Assembly: GCA_965261455.1 (NCBI GenBank) | Contig: OZ253453.1 | Span: 1,550,001 to 1,614,000, forward strand | Reading direction: 5' to 3' | Origin: DAOUKH01 sp965261455 | GTDB taxonomy: Bacteria; Chloroflexota; Dehalococcoidia; SHYB01 | Length of the DNA: 64,000 bases | Part shown: positions 37,528-46,500 of the stretch, piece after piece | How positions within the stretch are numbered: the stretch's first letter is position 1 | Layout of the letters: each line of letters opens with the position of its first letter | Program-made: the position numbers and the translations under genes | The notes under the pieces: generated by a model | The model's input: the letters and a program-made list of their open reading frames with translations, nothing else | Told to the model about the DNA's origin: nothing | The model's database searches: none

Positions 37528-38919
37528 CTAGGCGGTCTCGCCCGTGACGCGCTCCGATTCCTCAACGGCCGGAGCGGGGGCGCTCTCGCCCGGGGATCCG
37601 CTCATCTCATTGTCCGATGGTCCGTCCTGCACGGCTTCGGCGACGTCTCTTTTCTCGCCGGCCGAGACCGCCTCGACAAGTTGCGCGGCGAGCGCCGAGT
37701 CCAGCGCGGGGCGCTCCACTCGATGCTCCGCCTCTCCCGAACCGAAACGGGACTCAGAAGGGCCGGAGCGCTGGTCCGGCGGGCTGTACCGCGACTCGTG
37801 GACGGAACCGCTCTCCGCATCCGCATCCACCTGCTTGAGGCTCAGACCGATGCGACGGCGCGCCGGGTCCACCCGAACGATCTTGACCATCACGTCGTTA
37901 CCTTCGGTTACGACCTCGCGGGGATGTTGGATCATCCGGTCAGCCAACTCGGAGATATGGATGAGCCCTTCGATACCATCCTCGATCCGGGCGAATGCGC
38001 CGAAGGTAGCGAGCTTGGTCACCGTGGCCGGAACGATCTGCCCCTCATGATACCGATAGGGCACCTCGGCCCACGGTTCGGGCTTGGTACGTTTCAGGCT
38101 CAACGCAATGCGCTGCGCCTCTTGGTCGACCTTGACGACAAGAACCTCGACCTCATCGCCGACGTTGACCACGTCCTCGGGACGACGCACCGATTGCCAT
38201 GAGAGTTCGGAGATGTGAATAAGACCGTCGGCGCCACCGAGGTCTACAAAGGCACCAAAGTTGGTGGTGCCGCTGATTACGCCGCGCTTCAGCTCACCCT
38301 CTTGGAGATCCGCGAGCAGCTTTGCCTTACCCGCGGCCCGGGACTCCTGCGTCGCGGCGCGCTCGGAGAGGATGGCGCGGTTGCGGCGACGGTTGACCTC
38401 AATCACTTTGACCTTGAGCGTCGTGCCGACGAGCGCCTCGAGGGCCTCGTTTTGGCCCCCGTCGCCGCGCGGACGGCCCACAGCAGTCAGCTGCGAGAGG
38501 GGCACGAAACCCTGCACGCCCTCGGCGGTGACGACAGCACCGCCCTTGTTGAAACCAGTGACCGGCGCCTCGATCACGGAGCCATCCTGCGCATGTTGGA
38601 GCAAGACGCGCCAGCCCATCTCGCCGCGCGCGCGGTCCAGCGAAAGGACCGCCTGCCCCTCGTCCGTCTCGGGCCGTACGACGGCGACGACGATAGGGTC
38701 GCCTTCCTTCAGATCCTCGATGTCGGCGGGCGTGAGCGTCCGCATCTCGCGGGAGGGGACGACCCCTTCGGTCTTTTGTCCGACGTTGACGAGGACGCCG
38801 TCCTTATCAACTTTCATGATGACTCCATCGACGACTTGGCCGCGATAGAGATTTTGGTACCCTTGCTCGGCCTCGTCGAGCAATTGGTCCATATCGAATT
38901 CTTCGGACTGCTGGGTCAC
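37528..38919 (-). CDS. rpsA: 30S ribosomal protein S1
   Basis: mRNA-binding ribosomal protein with four S1 domains in 463 residues: about 20-90 (GQVVDGVIMKVDKDGVLVNVG), 105-175, 190-265 (KRGVISGTTNFGAFVDLGGADGLIHISEL) and 275-350 (IVPATVTKLATFGAFARIEDGIEGLIHI). A disordered acidic tail of about 100 residues follows. Four domains is the Gram-positive/Chloroflexota form rather than the six-domain E. coli form. Start GTG 38919 is taken as the longest; ATG 38892 is an alternative. It has its own promoter. Confidence 0.93.
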   Translation of the reverse strand: MTQQSEEFDMDQLLDEAEQGYQNLYRGQVVDGVIMKVDKDGVLVNVGQKTEGVVPSREMRTLTPADIEDLKEGDPIVVAVVRPETDEGQAVLSLDRARGEMGWRVLLQHAQDGSVIEAPVTGFNKGGAVVTAEGVQGFVPLSQLTAVGRPRGDGGQNEALEALVGTTLKVKVIEVNRRRNRAILSERAATQESRAAGKAKLLADLQEGELKRGVISGTTNFGAFVDLGGADGLIHISELSWQSVRRPEDVVNVGDEVEVLVVKVDQEAQRIALSLKRTKPEPWAEVPYRYHEGQIVPATVTKLATFGAFARIEDGIEGLIHISELADRMIQHPREVVTEGNDVMVKIVRVDPARRRIGLSLKQVDADAESGSVHESRYSPPDQRSGPSESRFGSGEAEHRVERPALDSALAAQLVEAVSAGEKRDVAEAVQDGPSDNEMSGSPGESAPAPAVEESERVTGETA

Positions 38920-38955
38920 AAGTTCACTCTGCCTGGGCGGGTTGGGTTACAGGCC

Positions 38956-38985
38956 ATTATAGGGATTCACTTCTGGCGCTGTAAA
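38956..38985 (-). promoter_or_regulatory. Promoter of rpsA
   Basis: TTTACA (38980-38985) and TATAAT (38956-38961) with an 18-bp spacer on the minus strand; predicted leader about 30 nt. Confidence 0.6.
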
Positions 38986-39173
38986 GGTCGCACCCTGTAG
39001 GACTCCCGGCGGGCGGGACTCGTACGGCTGTGGCGCACCCTCCTCTTCCCCTGTCTTCTTGCAGTCTCCCCCACAGGAAAGAGACCTGGAAGGTGGGCGC
39101 CCACGGGAACCGCCTGACGGAGAGGTTGGATTCCCGCTTGCGGGTGTATGACGGGATGCGCGGGGTAAAAGAA

Positions 39174-39199
39174 AGGGCCTGACTGTGGAGTCAGGCCCT
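39174..39199 (-). terminator. Rho-independent terminator of the 5S rRNA gene
   Basis: AGGGCCTGACT-CCAC-AGTCAGGCCCT, an 11-bp perfect stem on the minus strand, followed by TTTCTTTT. It starts about 10 bp after the 5S 3' end. Confidence 0.9.
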
Positions 39200-39209
39200 A
39201 AGGTAAACC

Positions 39210-39328
39210 CCTGGCGGCGGCATATTTTCCACGGAGGGTCCCCCCTCGAGTATCGTCTGCGCTGGTGCGTTTCACTTCCGTGTTCGGGATGGGAACGGGT
39301 GGGTCCACACCGCTCTGGCCACCAGAGG
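39210..39328 (-). rRNA. rrf: 5S ribosomal RNA (orphan)
   Basis: About 119 nt. The minus strand begins CTCTGGTGGCCAGAGCGGTG and contains CACCCGTTCCCATCCCGAAC, the loop-B ACGGAAGTGAAACGCACCAG and a complementary 3' end CGCCGCCAGG. It has its own -35/-10 and terminator and lies between rpsA and a crotonase gene, with no 23S on either side. 16S is 8.4 kb away on the same strand. Confidence 0.95.
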
Positions 39329-39333
39329 CGTCA

Positions 39334-39363
39334 AGTATACCGCAGTGGAGAACGGTTCCTCAA
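39334..39363 (-). promoter_or_regulatory. Promoter of the 5S rRNA gene
   Basis: TTGAGG (39358-39363) and TATACT (39334-39339) with an 18-bp spacer on the minus strand. The predicted start is at or within a few bases of the mature 5S 5' end, so little 5' processing would be needed. Confidence 0.7.
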
Positions 39364-39472
39364 GCGCCCCGGACGTCCCTCCGCGAAGCACCATGGGCTA
39401 GGCTAAACTTAGGAGCGCGAGCCTGGGCCGCGCCGAAGGCAGAACGACACGACACCTCCGAGGAGCTTCCCC

Positions 39473-40255
39473 ATGCCGGAACAGACCGCCGTATCCACGA
39501 CGCGCCAGGGGGCCGTCGCGGTCCTCACCATCGACAATCCGCCCGCCAACTCGATGGGACTCGACGTCATCGCGGGCTTGACCGCCGCGCTCGACGCCGT
39601 CGAGAGCGACCGCGGGGCGGGGGCCGTCGTGATCACCGGCGCGGGCGAGAAGATGTTCTGCGCGGGCGCCGACATCAAGCTGCTCTCGCAGGTCGAGGAG
39701 ATCGGCGACGACCATCCCCTCTTCCAGGCGGTGCGTCTCTTTGACCGTATCGAGTCGTTTCCCAAGGCTGTGATCGCGGCGATCAACGGCTTCTGCTTGG
39801 GGGGCGGCTTGGAGCTGGCCATGGCCTGCGACCTCAGGATCGCCGCCGAGCACGCCCGCTTCGGCCAGCCCGAAATCAACCTTGGCATTACGCCGGGCTG
39901 GGGCGGAACGCAGCGCCTCACCAGGCTCATCGGCAAGACGCGCGCCCAGCCCCTGCTCCTCACCGGCGACATGCTGGGGGCCAAGGACGCCCTGGCGTGG
40001 GGCCTGCTCAACGACGTCACACCCGCCGAAGACCTCATGGACCGGGCCGTGCAGACGGCGGCGAAGATCGCCGAAAAGGCGCCGCTCGCCGTCGCCGAGA
40101 TCAAGTCGCGGGTCACTCAGGGGGCGAAGCAAACGCTTTCGGACGCGGTGATCGACGACCTCCGCGGCATGCTGCGCTTGTTGGGGACGGAGGACGGGAA
40201 GGAAGGCCTCGCCGCCTTCCTTGAGAAGCGGCGCGCCGTTTTCAAGGGCGAGTAA
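39473..40255 (+). CDS. Enoyl-CoA hydratase
   Basis: Crotonase-fold protein of 260 residues. Both catalytic Glu residues of true hydratases are present: in GGGLELAM and in QPEINLGITPGWGGTQRL. The oxyanion-hole CAGADIKLL motif is also intact. It should hydrate trans-2-enoyl-CoA in fatty-acid or related beta-oxidation. No acyl-CoA dehydrogenase or thiolase gene is adjacent. ATG 39473 with GAGGAGC upstream. Confidence 0.93.
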   Translation: MPEQTAVSTTRQGAVAVLTIDNPPANSMGLDVIAGLTAALDAVESDRGAGAVVITGAGEKMFCAGADIKLLSQVEEIGDDHPLFQAVRLFDRIESFPKAVIAAINGFCLGGGLELAMACDLRIAAEHARFGQPEINLGITPGWGGTQRLTRLIGKTRAQPLLLTGDMLGAKDALAWGLLNDVTPAEDLMDRAVQTAAKIAEKAPLAVAEIKSRVTQGAKQTLSDAVIDDLRGMLRLLGTEDGKEGLAAFLEKRRAVFKGE

Positions 40256-40300
40256 CGAGCCGATGGTCCACGCCCACCGCTCCACCCGGGCGCCGACGTC

Positions 40301-41413
<1,113 letters not shown>

Positions 41414-41454
41414 CGGGCATGAGGGGGCCGGAGGGAGAGCGCTCTCCGGGCCCC

Positions 41455-41760
41455 CGCGCGCCTGCGGCACGTGCCCTCTCTCAGTCTCTCCCAGAGGGAG
41501 AGAGGTTTAAGGACAGTCTCTCCCAGAGGGAGAGAGGTTTAAGGACAGTCTCTCCCAGGGGAGACCTTTGCGTAACTCGGCGGGCGGGCTTCAGCAAGGT
41601 TGCGCGGCCCCCGCCTCCCCCGCCCTCTCTCAGTCTCCCCCAAAGGGGGAGAGGCTTAAGTGAATGCCGCCTCCGCTCCCCCCGCCAGGGCCCCAGTCAG
41701 TTTTGCAAAGGTCTCCAGAGGGAGATGAGGCTTAAGGAGCCCCCAGAAGGGGGGAAGGCT
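41455..41760 (+). repeat. Dispersed hairpin repeat, copy 7 (compound)
   Basis: GCGCGCC-TGC-GGCACG arm and CCCTCTCTCAGTCTCTCCCAGAGGGAGAGAGGTTTAAGG, then GACAGTCTCTCCCAGAGGGAGAGAGGTTTAAG repeated in tandem, then a degenerate stretch with TTTGCGTAACTCGGCGGG. A second full element at 41621-41735 is the near-identical partner of the long copy at 20750-20882. It lies downstream of the antiporter gene. Several nested hairpins could end or protect its transcript. Confidence 0.85.
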
Positions 41761-41858
41761 TATTGCGAGGGGGCCTGCCCGCACCCTACACTCATTTAAA
41801 GGGGGCGCGCCCAGCGCGGCCCAAGGCTGAAGTCGCAGGGGAAAGGACCGCATCGCCC

Positions 41859-42038
41859 GTGGACGAAACGCAACGCGCCGAGCTAACGCGGCGGCTGAGC
41901 GCCGTGATGCGCCGCATCCACCGGCTGCCGAGCCGGCAGATCCGCTCGGTTATGGAGATCGACGACCGGCTGCGGCGGGGTTTGCTTAATCAAGAAGATC
42001 TCGACTTTCTGCGCTCGGTCGACACGGAGGCTCCCTAG
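41859..42038 (+). CDS. Small hypothetical protein
   Basis: 59 residues from GTG 41859, charged and helical (LTRRLSAVMRRIHRLPSRQI, then SVMEIDDRLRRGLLNQEDLDFLRSV). The longer frame to 41763 runs through repeat sequence. The stop is directly followed by the ATG of the next small gene with no gap, which supports both being real. I do not recognise the family. Confidence 0.5.
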   Translation: MDETQRAELTRRLSAVMRRIHRLPSRQIRSVMEIDDRLRRGLLNQEDLDFLRSVDTEAP

Positions 42039-42353
42039 ATGGAGACTGTTGAGATTTCCATTCCCCAGTCGGCGAGTTACCGCGCATCGGAGATCGTGGC
42101 GGACTTACGGAACGCGGCGGAGGAGCTGTTCCACCCCATGCAGGTCGTGGGCTACTGGGACGCGCCCACCGCCGACCATCTCTGCCCCCTCGAGCGCATG
42201 CAGCTGGACTGCCCCCACACGAAGGCGGCCGAACCCGGCGGGCCGCCGTGCGCCATCACGCTTGAGACCTACCGCGAATCGGTGGAGCACGAGCGCTCCG
42301 GCGCCCTCGAACTGCACTTCACCCACGCGGACGTGCGCGTGTTCCTTTCCTAA
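42039..42353 (+). CDS. Small hypothetical protein
   Basis: 104 residues, acidic, with CPLERMQLDCPH and a further Cys in GGPPCAIT that could bind a metal. No signal peptide or membrane segment. The ATG follows the previous stop directly, so it is translationally coupled. Function unknown. Confidence 0.55.
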   Translation: METVEISIPQSASYRASEIVADLRNAAEELFHPMQVVGYWDAPTADHLCPLERMQLDCPHTKAAEPGGPPCAITLETYRESVEHERSGALELHFTHADVRVFLS

Positions 42354-42453
42354 CCTGCCCGAGAGGCCTACGCCGTCCACAGAGGGCCTGCGGGAGTCAC
42401 GGAGAGCCGCCTCTGTGGTAGTGTTGCCGTCGAAGCCCGGCTCGGAGGACGGT

Positions 42454-42585
42454 ATGAGCGAAGGGCTGGACAGAGGCCCTGCCTCCATCGCCCGCGGCGC
42501 GCACCTGCACCGGCGGCCCCTCGGCGGCGACCGTCCCCAGCGCAAACCCCTGTTCCGCAGCGCCGCGCGTAGGGCGGCGCCATGA
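42454..42585 (+). CDS. Possible small leader-type ORF
   Basis: 43 codons from ATG 42454 with GGAGGA 5 nt upstream. Its TGA stop overlaps the NDH-2 start (ATGA), the usual sign of translational coupling. The product is Arg-rich with no motif. It may be a coupling ORF rather than a functional protein, or chance. Confidence 0.3.
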   Translation: MSEGLDRGPASIARGAHLHRRPLGGDRPQRKPLFRSAARRAAP

Positions 42586-44270
42586 CGACGCCCCTCGCGC
42601 CCAAGCCAACGCGGCGGCCGCGCGTGGTGATTCTGGGCGGCGGCTACGGCGGGCTCTACGCCGCCCTGGCACTGAGGAAGGCGGTCCGCCGGGACAAGCT
42701 CGACGTCACGTTGGTGTCCCGCGACAACTTCTTCCTCGTGCAGCCGCTGCTACCCGAGGCGGTGTCGGGGAACATCGAGCCGCCGCACATCGTGAAGTCG
42801 CTGCGCCGCCTGCTCCCCGGCATCGACTTTCATCAAGCCGAGATCGACTCTGTGGACCCCGAAGAGCGCGTGGTCCACATCCGCCACCATGGGGCGACCG
42901 TGGAGCGCCGCATCGCCTACGACCACCTGCTCGTCGCCGTGGGGGACTCGACGGACCTCGTCTCGCTGCCGGGCATGATGGAGCACGCCTTCCCGGTGAA
43001 GACCATCGCCAACGCCTTCACTCTGCGGAGTCATCTTCTCGGCGCCCTAGAGCGGGCCGAGGTGACGGCATCGGCAGCCGAGCGCCGCAAGCTGCTGACG
43101 TTCGTGGTGGCCGGGGCCGGGTACACCGGGGTCGAGGTGGCCTCGGAGATCAACAATTACCTGCGGGAGGCAGTCCTCAGCTACCCCACGCTCGACGAGC
43201 GCGAGTTGCGGGTCGTGCTGCTCCAGCGGAGCGGCCGCATCCTTCCCGAATTGAGCGAGCGGCTGGCCGCCTTCAGTCAGCGAATTCTGGAGCGGAGCGG
43301 CATTGAGGTGTGGACCAACACGCCGCTCGCGAGCGCGACGGCGGAGAGCGTCGTCCTCGCGAGCGGCGAGCGTATTCCGACACGGACGCTGGTCTCGGCG
43401 TTGGGCGCCGGGCCCAATCCTCTCCTCCAATGCTTCGACAAGGGTTTGGACGCTAGGGGGCGGCTGCAGGCCGACGAGTTCTTGCGCGCGCCCGCCTACG
43501 AGAACACGTGGGTCGCGGGCGACGCGGGCACCATCCCCAACCTGCGCGACGGCGGCCGCTACCCGCCGACGGCCCAGTCCGCTCTCCGCCAGGCGCAGCA
43601 TGCCGCCCGCAACATCCTCGCCGCCATTGAGGAGCGCCCCCTGAAGCCGTTCCTGCACCGCTCCACCGGCGTGATGGTCACCCTCGGGGGTTACAAGGGC
43701 GCCGCCGAGGTGTTCGGCTTCAAGCTCCAAGGCTTTCTCGCCTGGTTCCTCTTCCGGACGTTCTGGCTTGTTCAACTGCCGGGTGTCGACCGTAAGCTGC
43801 GCGCCATGTTGCATTGGACCATCGAGCTCTTCTTCAAGCGGGACATCGCGAAGTACGAGACGATGGGGGGCGGCCCAGTCGCACGCTCACACTACGAGGG
43901 CGGTCAGACGATCTTCCGCCGGGGCGAGTTCGCCGACAACTTCTACGTGATCTTGAGCGGAGAGGTCGAGATCTATCACGGGGGGGCGCGGGAGGCGACG
44001 GCCGTCCTTGGACCCGGCCAGTATTTTGGCGAGATGTCGCTCCTGAGCCGCCGGCAGCGCAGCGCGTCGGCGCTGGCCCGCGGCCCGGTCGACCTGCTGG
44101 TGTTGAGCGCCGGTGACTTCACCGCCCTGGCGAACTCATCCTCGGAGTTCTCGGCAATCATCGAAAACGCAGCCGAGAGCCGCCGGCGGGCCAACGAGCA
44201 GCGCGAGAGCGAAGAGCGGGAGGCCGCCTCGGCCACCGGCGACGACGAAGCTCGCCGGGGCGGCGCCTAA
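42582..44270 (+). CDS. Type II NADH dehydrogenase-like protein with C-terminal cyclic-nucleotide-binding-type domain
   Basis: FAD-dependent non-proton-pumping NADH:quinone oxidoreductase. The FAD site is GGGYGGLYAALALRKA (about 18-33) and the NADH site is FVVAGAGYTGVEVASEI (about 170). LVSALGAGPNPLL and the FAD-binding VAGDAG (about 308) follow, with PTAQSALRQAQHAA and a membrane-associating LAWFLFRTFWLVQLPG near 390. From about 430 to 515 there is a Crp/cNMP fold: YEGGQTIFRRGEFADNFYVI, LSGEVEIYHGG, GPGQYFGEMSLL and RSASALARG. The residues match the usual GE(M/L)-x-L and R-S/T-A phosphate-cassette pattern, so ligand control of NADH oxidation is possible. 562 residues against about 400-430 for plain NDH-2. 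Confidence 0.9.
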   Translation: MTTPLAPKPTRRPRVVILGGGYGGLYAALALRKAVRRDKLDVTLVSRDNFFLVQPLLPEAVSGNIEPPHIVKSLRRLLPGIDFHQAEIDSVDPEERVVHIRHHGATVERRIAYDHLLVAVGDSTDLVSLPGMMEHAFPVKTIANAFTLRSHLLGALERAEVTASAAERRKLLTFVVAGAGYTGVEVASEINNYLREAVLSYPTLDERELRVVLLQRSGRILPELSERLAAFSQRILERSGIEVWTNTPLASATAESVVLASGERIPTRTLVSALGAGPNPLLQCFDKGLDARGRLQADEFLRAPAYENTWVAGDAGTIPNLRDGGRYPPTAQSALRQAQHAARNILAAIEERPLKPFLHRSTGVMVTLGGYKGAAEVFGFKLQGFLAWFLFRTFWLVQLPGVDRKLRAMLHWTIELFFKRDIAKYETMGGGPVARSHYEGGQTIFRRGEFADNFYVILSGEVEIYHGGAREATAVLGPGQYFGEMSLLSRRQRSASALARGPVDLLVLSAGDFTALANSSSEFSAIIENAAESRRRANEQRESEEREAASATGDDEARRGGA

Positions 44271-44279
44271 GCGTCAGGC

Positions 44280-44308
44280 TTGACGTTCGTTTCCTTGGCC
44301 GTTATAAG
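44280..44308 (+). promoter_or_regulatory. Promoter of the small membrane protein gene
   Basis: TTGACG (44280-44285) and TATAAG (44303-44308) with a 17-bp spacer, just after the NDH-2 stop. The predicted leader of about 47 nt contains a run of 12 G (44341-44352). Confidence 0.55.
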
Positions 44309-44361
44309 AGGGGGCAACTACCCTTATCCGCCAGATGAGCGGGGGGGGGGGGAGGGATCGT

Positions 44362-44646
44362 ATGCAGATCGAGATTGATTCGTCCGCCGTTGCCGCAAAG
44401 GTGGTAACCGTGCTATGGACCGCCGCCATGTGGGTGTGGATGCTGATTGAGGCCATCTCTGCTTTGAGGAGCGATGAGTACGGCGACGAGCCGACGAGCC
44501 TCGTCGTCGCGGTCGAGAGCAGCCACGTGGTCGTCTTGTGGTTCCTTGTGTTCATCCCGCTTGTCGCCGGTACCATCTACCTGAAAAAGCAGGAAGAGGA
44601 CGCGCCAACGGCGGAGTCCTCGGACTCTGCCGGATCTCCGTCCTAA
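44362..44646 (+). CDS. Small two-span membrane protein
   Basis: 94 residues with two hydrophobic segments (VVTVLWTAAMWVWMLIEAISAL and VVVLWFLVFIPLVAGTIYL) separated by a short acidic loop, and an acidic Ser-rich tail. ATG 44362 has GGAGGG 6 nt upstream; a longer frame through the G12 tract starts at 44335. I do not recognise it. It may be a partner of NDH-2 or of the downstream mog gene only by position. Confidence 0.6.
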   Translation: MQIEIDSSAVAAKVVTVLWTAAMWVWMLIEAISALRSDEYGDEPTSLVVAVESSHVVVLWFLVFIPLVAGTIYLKKQEEDAPTAESSDSAGSPS

Positions 44647-44676
44647 GACCGGGGGCGCGGTGCCCGAGGGGGCCGG

Positions 44677-45222
44677 TTGTTCACCGTAGCGATCCTCACC
44701 ATCAGTGATGCCGTGTCGAAGGGGACACGGGAGGATACGAGCGGGGACAACATCGAGACGGCGACGCGCGCGGCGGAGGCGTCGGTGGCTCACCGCGAGG
44801 TCGTGCCCGACGAGCGCGACCAGATCGCCGGCGTCCTGACCCGCTGGAGTGCGGAGGGCGTCGATCTGATTCTCACCACAGGTGGCACAGGGCTGGGGCC
44901 GCGCGACGTGACGCCGGAAGCGACGCGGGACGTGATCGAGCGCGAGGTGCCGGGTCTGGCGGAGTTGATGCGGCTCGAATCGTGGCGGGCGAATCAGCAC
45001 GCCATCCTGAGCCGCGCCGTGGTCGGCGTCCGGGGACGGACGCTCATCGTGAACCTGCCAGGCAGCCCCAAGGGCGTGGCCGAGAACCTCGACTTGGTGA
45101 TGCCCGTGATCCCCCATGCCATCGCCATCCTCCAAGGCGGGGGCGCGGACCACACGCCGCCGGCGATCGAGGAACACGGCGGCGCAGACGGCCATAGTCA
45201 TCACCGCGATCACCACCGGTAA
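44677..45222 (+). CDS. mog: Molybdopterin adenylyltransferase / MoaB-like protein
   Basis: MoCF-fold protein of 181 residues that activates molybdopterin by adenylation (Mog) or a close relative. VAILTISDAVSKGTREDTSG at the start, LILTTGGTGLGPRDVTPEAT (about 68-87) and the VNLPGSPKGVAENL motif are diagnostic. The His-rich C-terminal tail (HGGADGHSHHRDHHR) is unusual and could bind metal. Start TTG 44677. It implies molybdoenzymes in the organism. Confidence 0.9.
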   Translation: MFTVAILTISDAVSKGTREDTSGDNIETATRAAEASVAHREVVPDERDQIAGVLTRWSAEGVDLILTTGGTGLGPRDVTPEATRDVIEREVPGLAELMRLESWRANQHAILSRAVVGVRGRTLIVNLPGSPKGVAENLDLVMPVIPHAIAILQGGGADHTPPAIEEHGGADGHSHHRDHHR

Positions 45223-45235
45223 CTCGGCGGCGCCC

Positions 45236-45982
45236 GTGCACATCACGATCCTCACGCTGTTCCCCGAAGTGTTCGCGTCGCCGCTTTCGTCGAGCATCGT
45301 GGGACGGGCCGTCGAACGCGGCCTCGCCGTCATCGACGTCCGCGACATCCGTGACTTCGCCCATGACCGCCACCGCACCGCCGACGATTACGCCTACGGC
45401 GGCGGGCCGGGCATGTTGATGAAACCCGAGCCCCTTATCGAGGCGATCGAGTCAGTGCGCGCGAGCGCTGTCCCGCCAAGGGTCGTGCTGATGAGCCCCT
45501 TGGGCAGGACGTTCGACCAGTCGGTGGCGGCGGAGCTGGCGGGCGAGCCGCACCTGGCGCTGGTCTGCGGCCACTACGAGGGAGTCGACGAGCGCGTCCG
45601 GCAGCACGCCGTGGACGACGAGATCAGCCTTGGCGACTTTGTGATGACCGGCGGGGAGCCGGCGGCGTGGGCCATCGTCGACGCGGTGGTGCGGCTGCTC
45701 CCCGGCGTCCTCGGCGACCCCGGTTCGCCAATCACCGACTCCTTCGCCGCCGGCCTGCTCCAGTACCCCCAATACACGCGCCCCGAGGAGTATCGCGGCC
45801 TCCGCGTTCCGCCAGTCTTGCTCAGCGGCGACCATGGGCGGATTGCACGGTGGCGTCGCAACCAATCGCTCCGGCGCACCGGCGAGTTGCGGCCCGACCT
45901 GATCGAGCGGGCGGGCGTCACGCCCGAGGAGGTCGCACGGGCGGAGGCGGAGTTCGCGGCGGAGGAGCCGCCCGCCGAGTAG
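45236..45982 (+). CDS. trmD: tRNA (guanine-37-N1)-methyltransferase
   Basis: Knotted SPOUT methyltransferase that makes m1G37 and prevents frameshifting. 248 residues from GTG 45236: ITILTLFPEVF, YGGGPGMLMKPEPL, CGHYEGVDERV, EISLGDFVMTGGEPAA and LLQYPQYTRPEEYRG, with the catalytic Asp region PVLLSGDHGRIARWR. It is followed by rplS as in most bacteria, but rpsP and rimM are not here. It lies 13 bp after mog. Confidence 0.96.
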   Translation: MHITILTLFPEVFASPLSSSIVGRAVERGLAVIDVRDIRDFAHDRHRTADDYAYGGGPGMLMKPEPLIEAIESVRASAVPPRVVLMSPLGRTFDQSVAAELAGEPHLALVCGHYEGVDERVRQHAVDDEISLGDFVMTGGEPAAWAIVDAVVRLLPGVLGDPGSPITDSFAAGLLQYPQYTRPEEYRGLRVPPVLLSGDHGRIARWRRNQSLRRTGELRPDLIERAGVTPEEVARAEAEFAAEEPPAE

Positions 45983-46077
45983 GACCGCCGCGCCCACGAC
46001 CAGCAGCGCGATTGTGGTATTCTGGCTAATCGTAGACCTGAGCGCGGCAACACGCTCCGAACACTCTGGCGGACGTC

Positions 46078-46449
46078 ATGAAAGCACACTCGCTGATCGA
46101 ACTGAAATCCAACGAGAACGTTCCCGACCTCAACCCCGGCGACACTGTGAAAGTGAACGCCCAGGTGAAAGAGGGCGAGCGGGTGCGTACCCAGACCTAC
46201 CAGGGCGTGGTCATCAAGAAGGGGGGCGACGGCCCCAGCGCCTCGTTCACGGTGCGGCGCATCAGCCACGGCGTTGGCGTCGAACGCACCTTTCTGTATC
46301 ACTCACCCCTACTGCAATCGGTCGAGGTGCTGCGGCAGGGCAAGGTGCGCCGGGCGAAGCTCTTCTATCTCCGGGGCCGCTCCACCAAGCAGGCCCGGAT
46401 TAAAGAGAAGACGAACTTCGGACGAGCGGGCAGCCGCCCCGCCAAGTAA
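46078..46449 (+). CDS. rplS: 50S ribosomal protein L19
   Basis: 123 residues; GDTVKVNAQVKEGERVRTQTYQGVVIKK, SFTVRRISHGVGVERTFLYHSPLLQSVEV and KVRRAKLFYLRGRSTKQARIKEK are textbook L19. A TGG-TATTCT extended -10 lies at 46015-46023, so it can be transcribed apart from trmD. Ends with a short basic tail. Confidence 0.97.
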   Translation: MKAHSLIELKSNENVPDLNPGDTVKVNAQVKEGERVRTQTYQGVVIKKGGDGPSASFTVRRISHGVGVERTFLYHSPLLQSVEVLRQGKVRRAKLFYLRGRSTKQARIKEKTNFGRAGSRPAK

Positions 46450-46500
46450 GCCTCCGGGGCGCGCCCCTCGGGCGGCGGGGCCGCCGGTGAGGAGCGCCTG

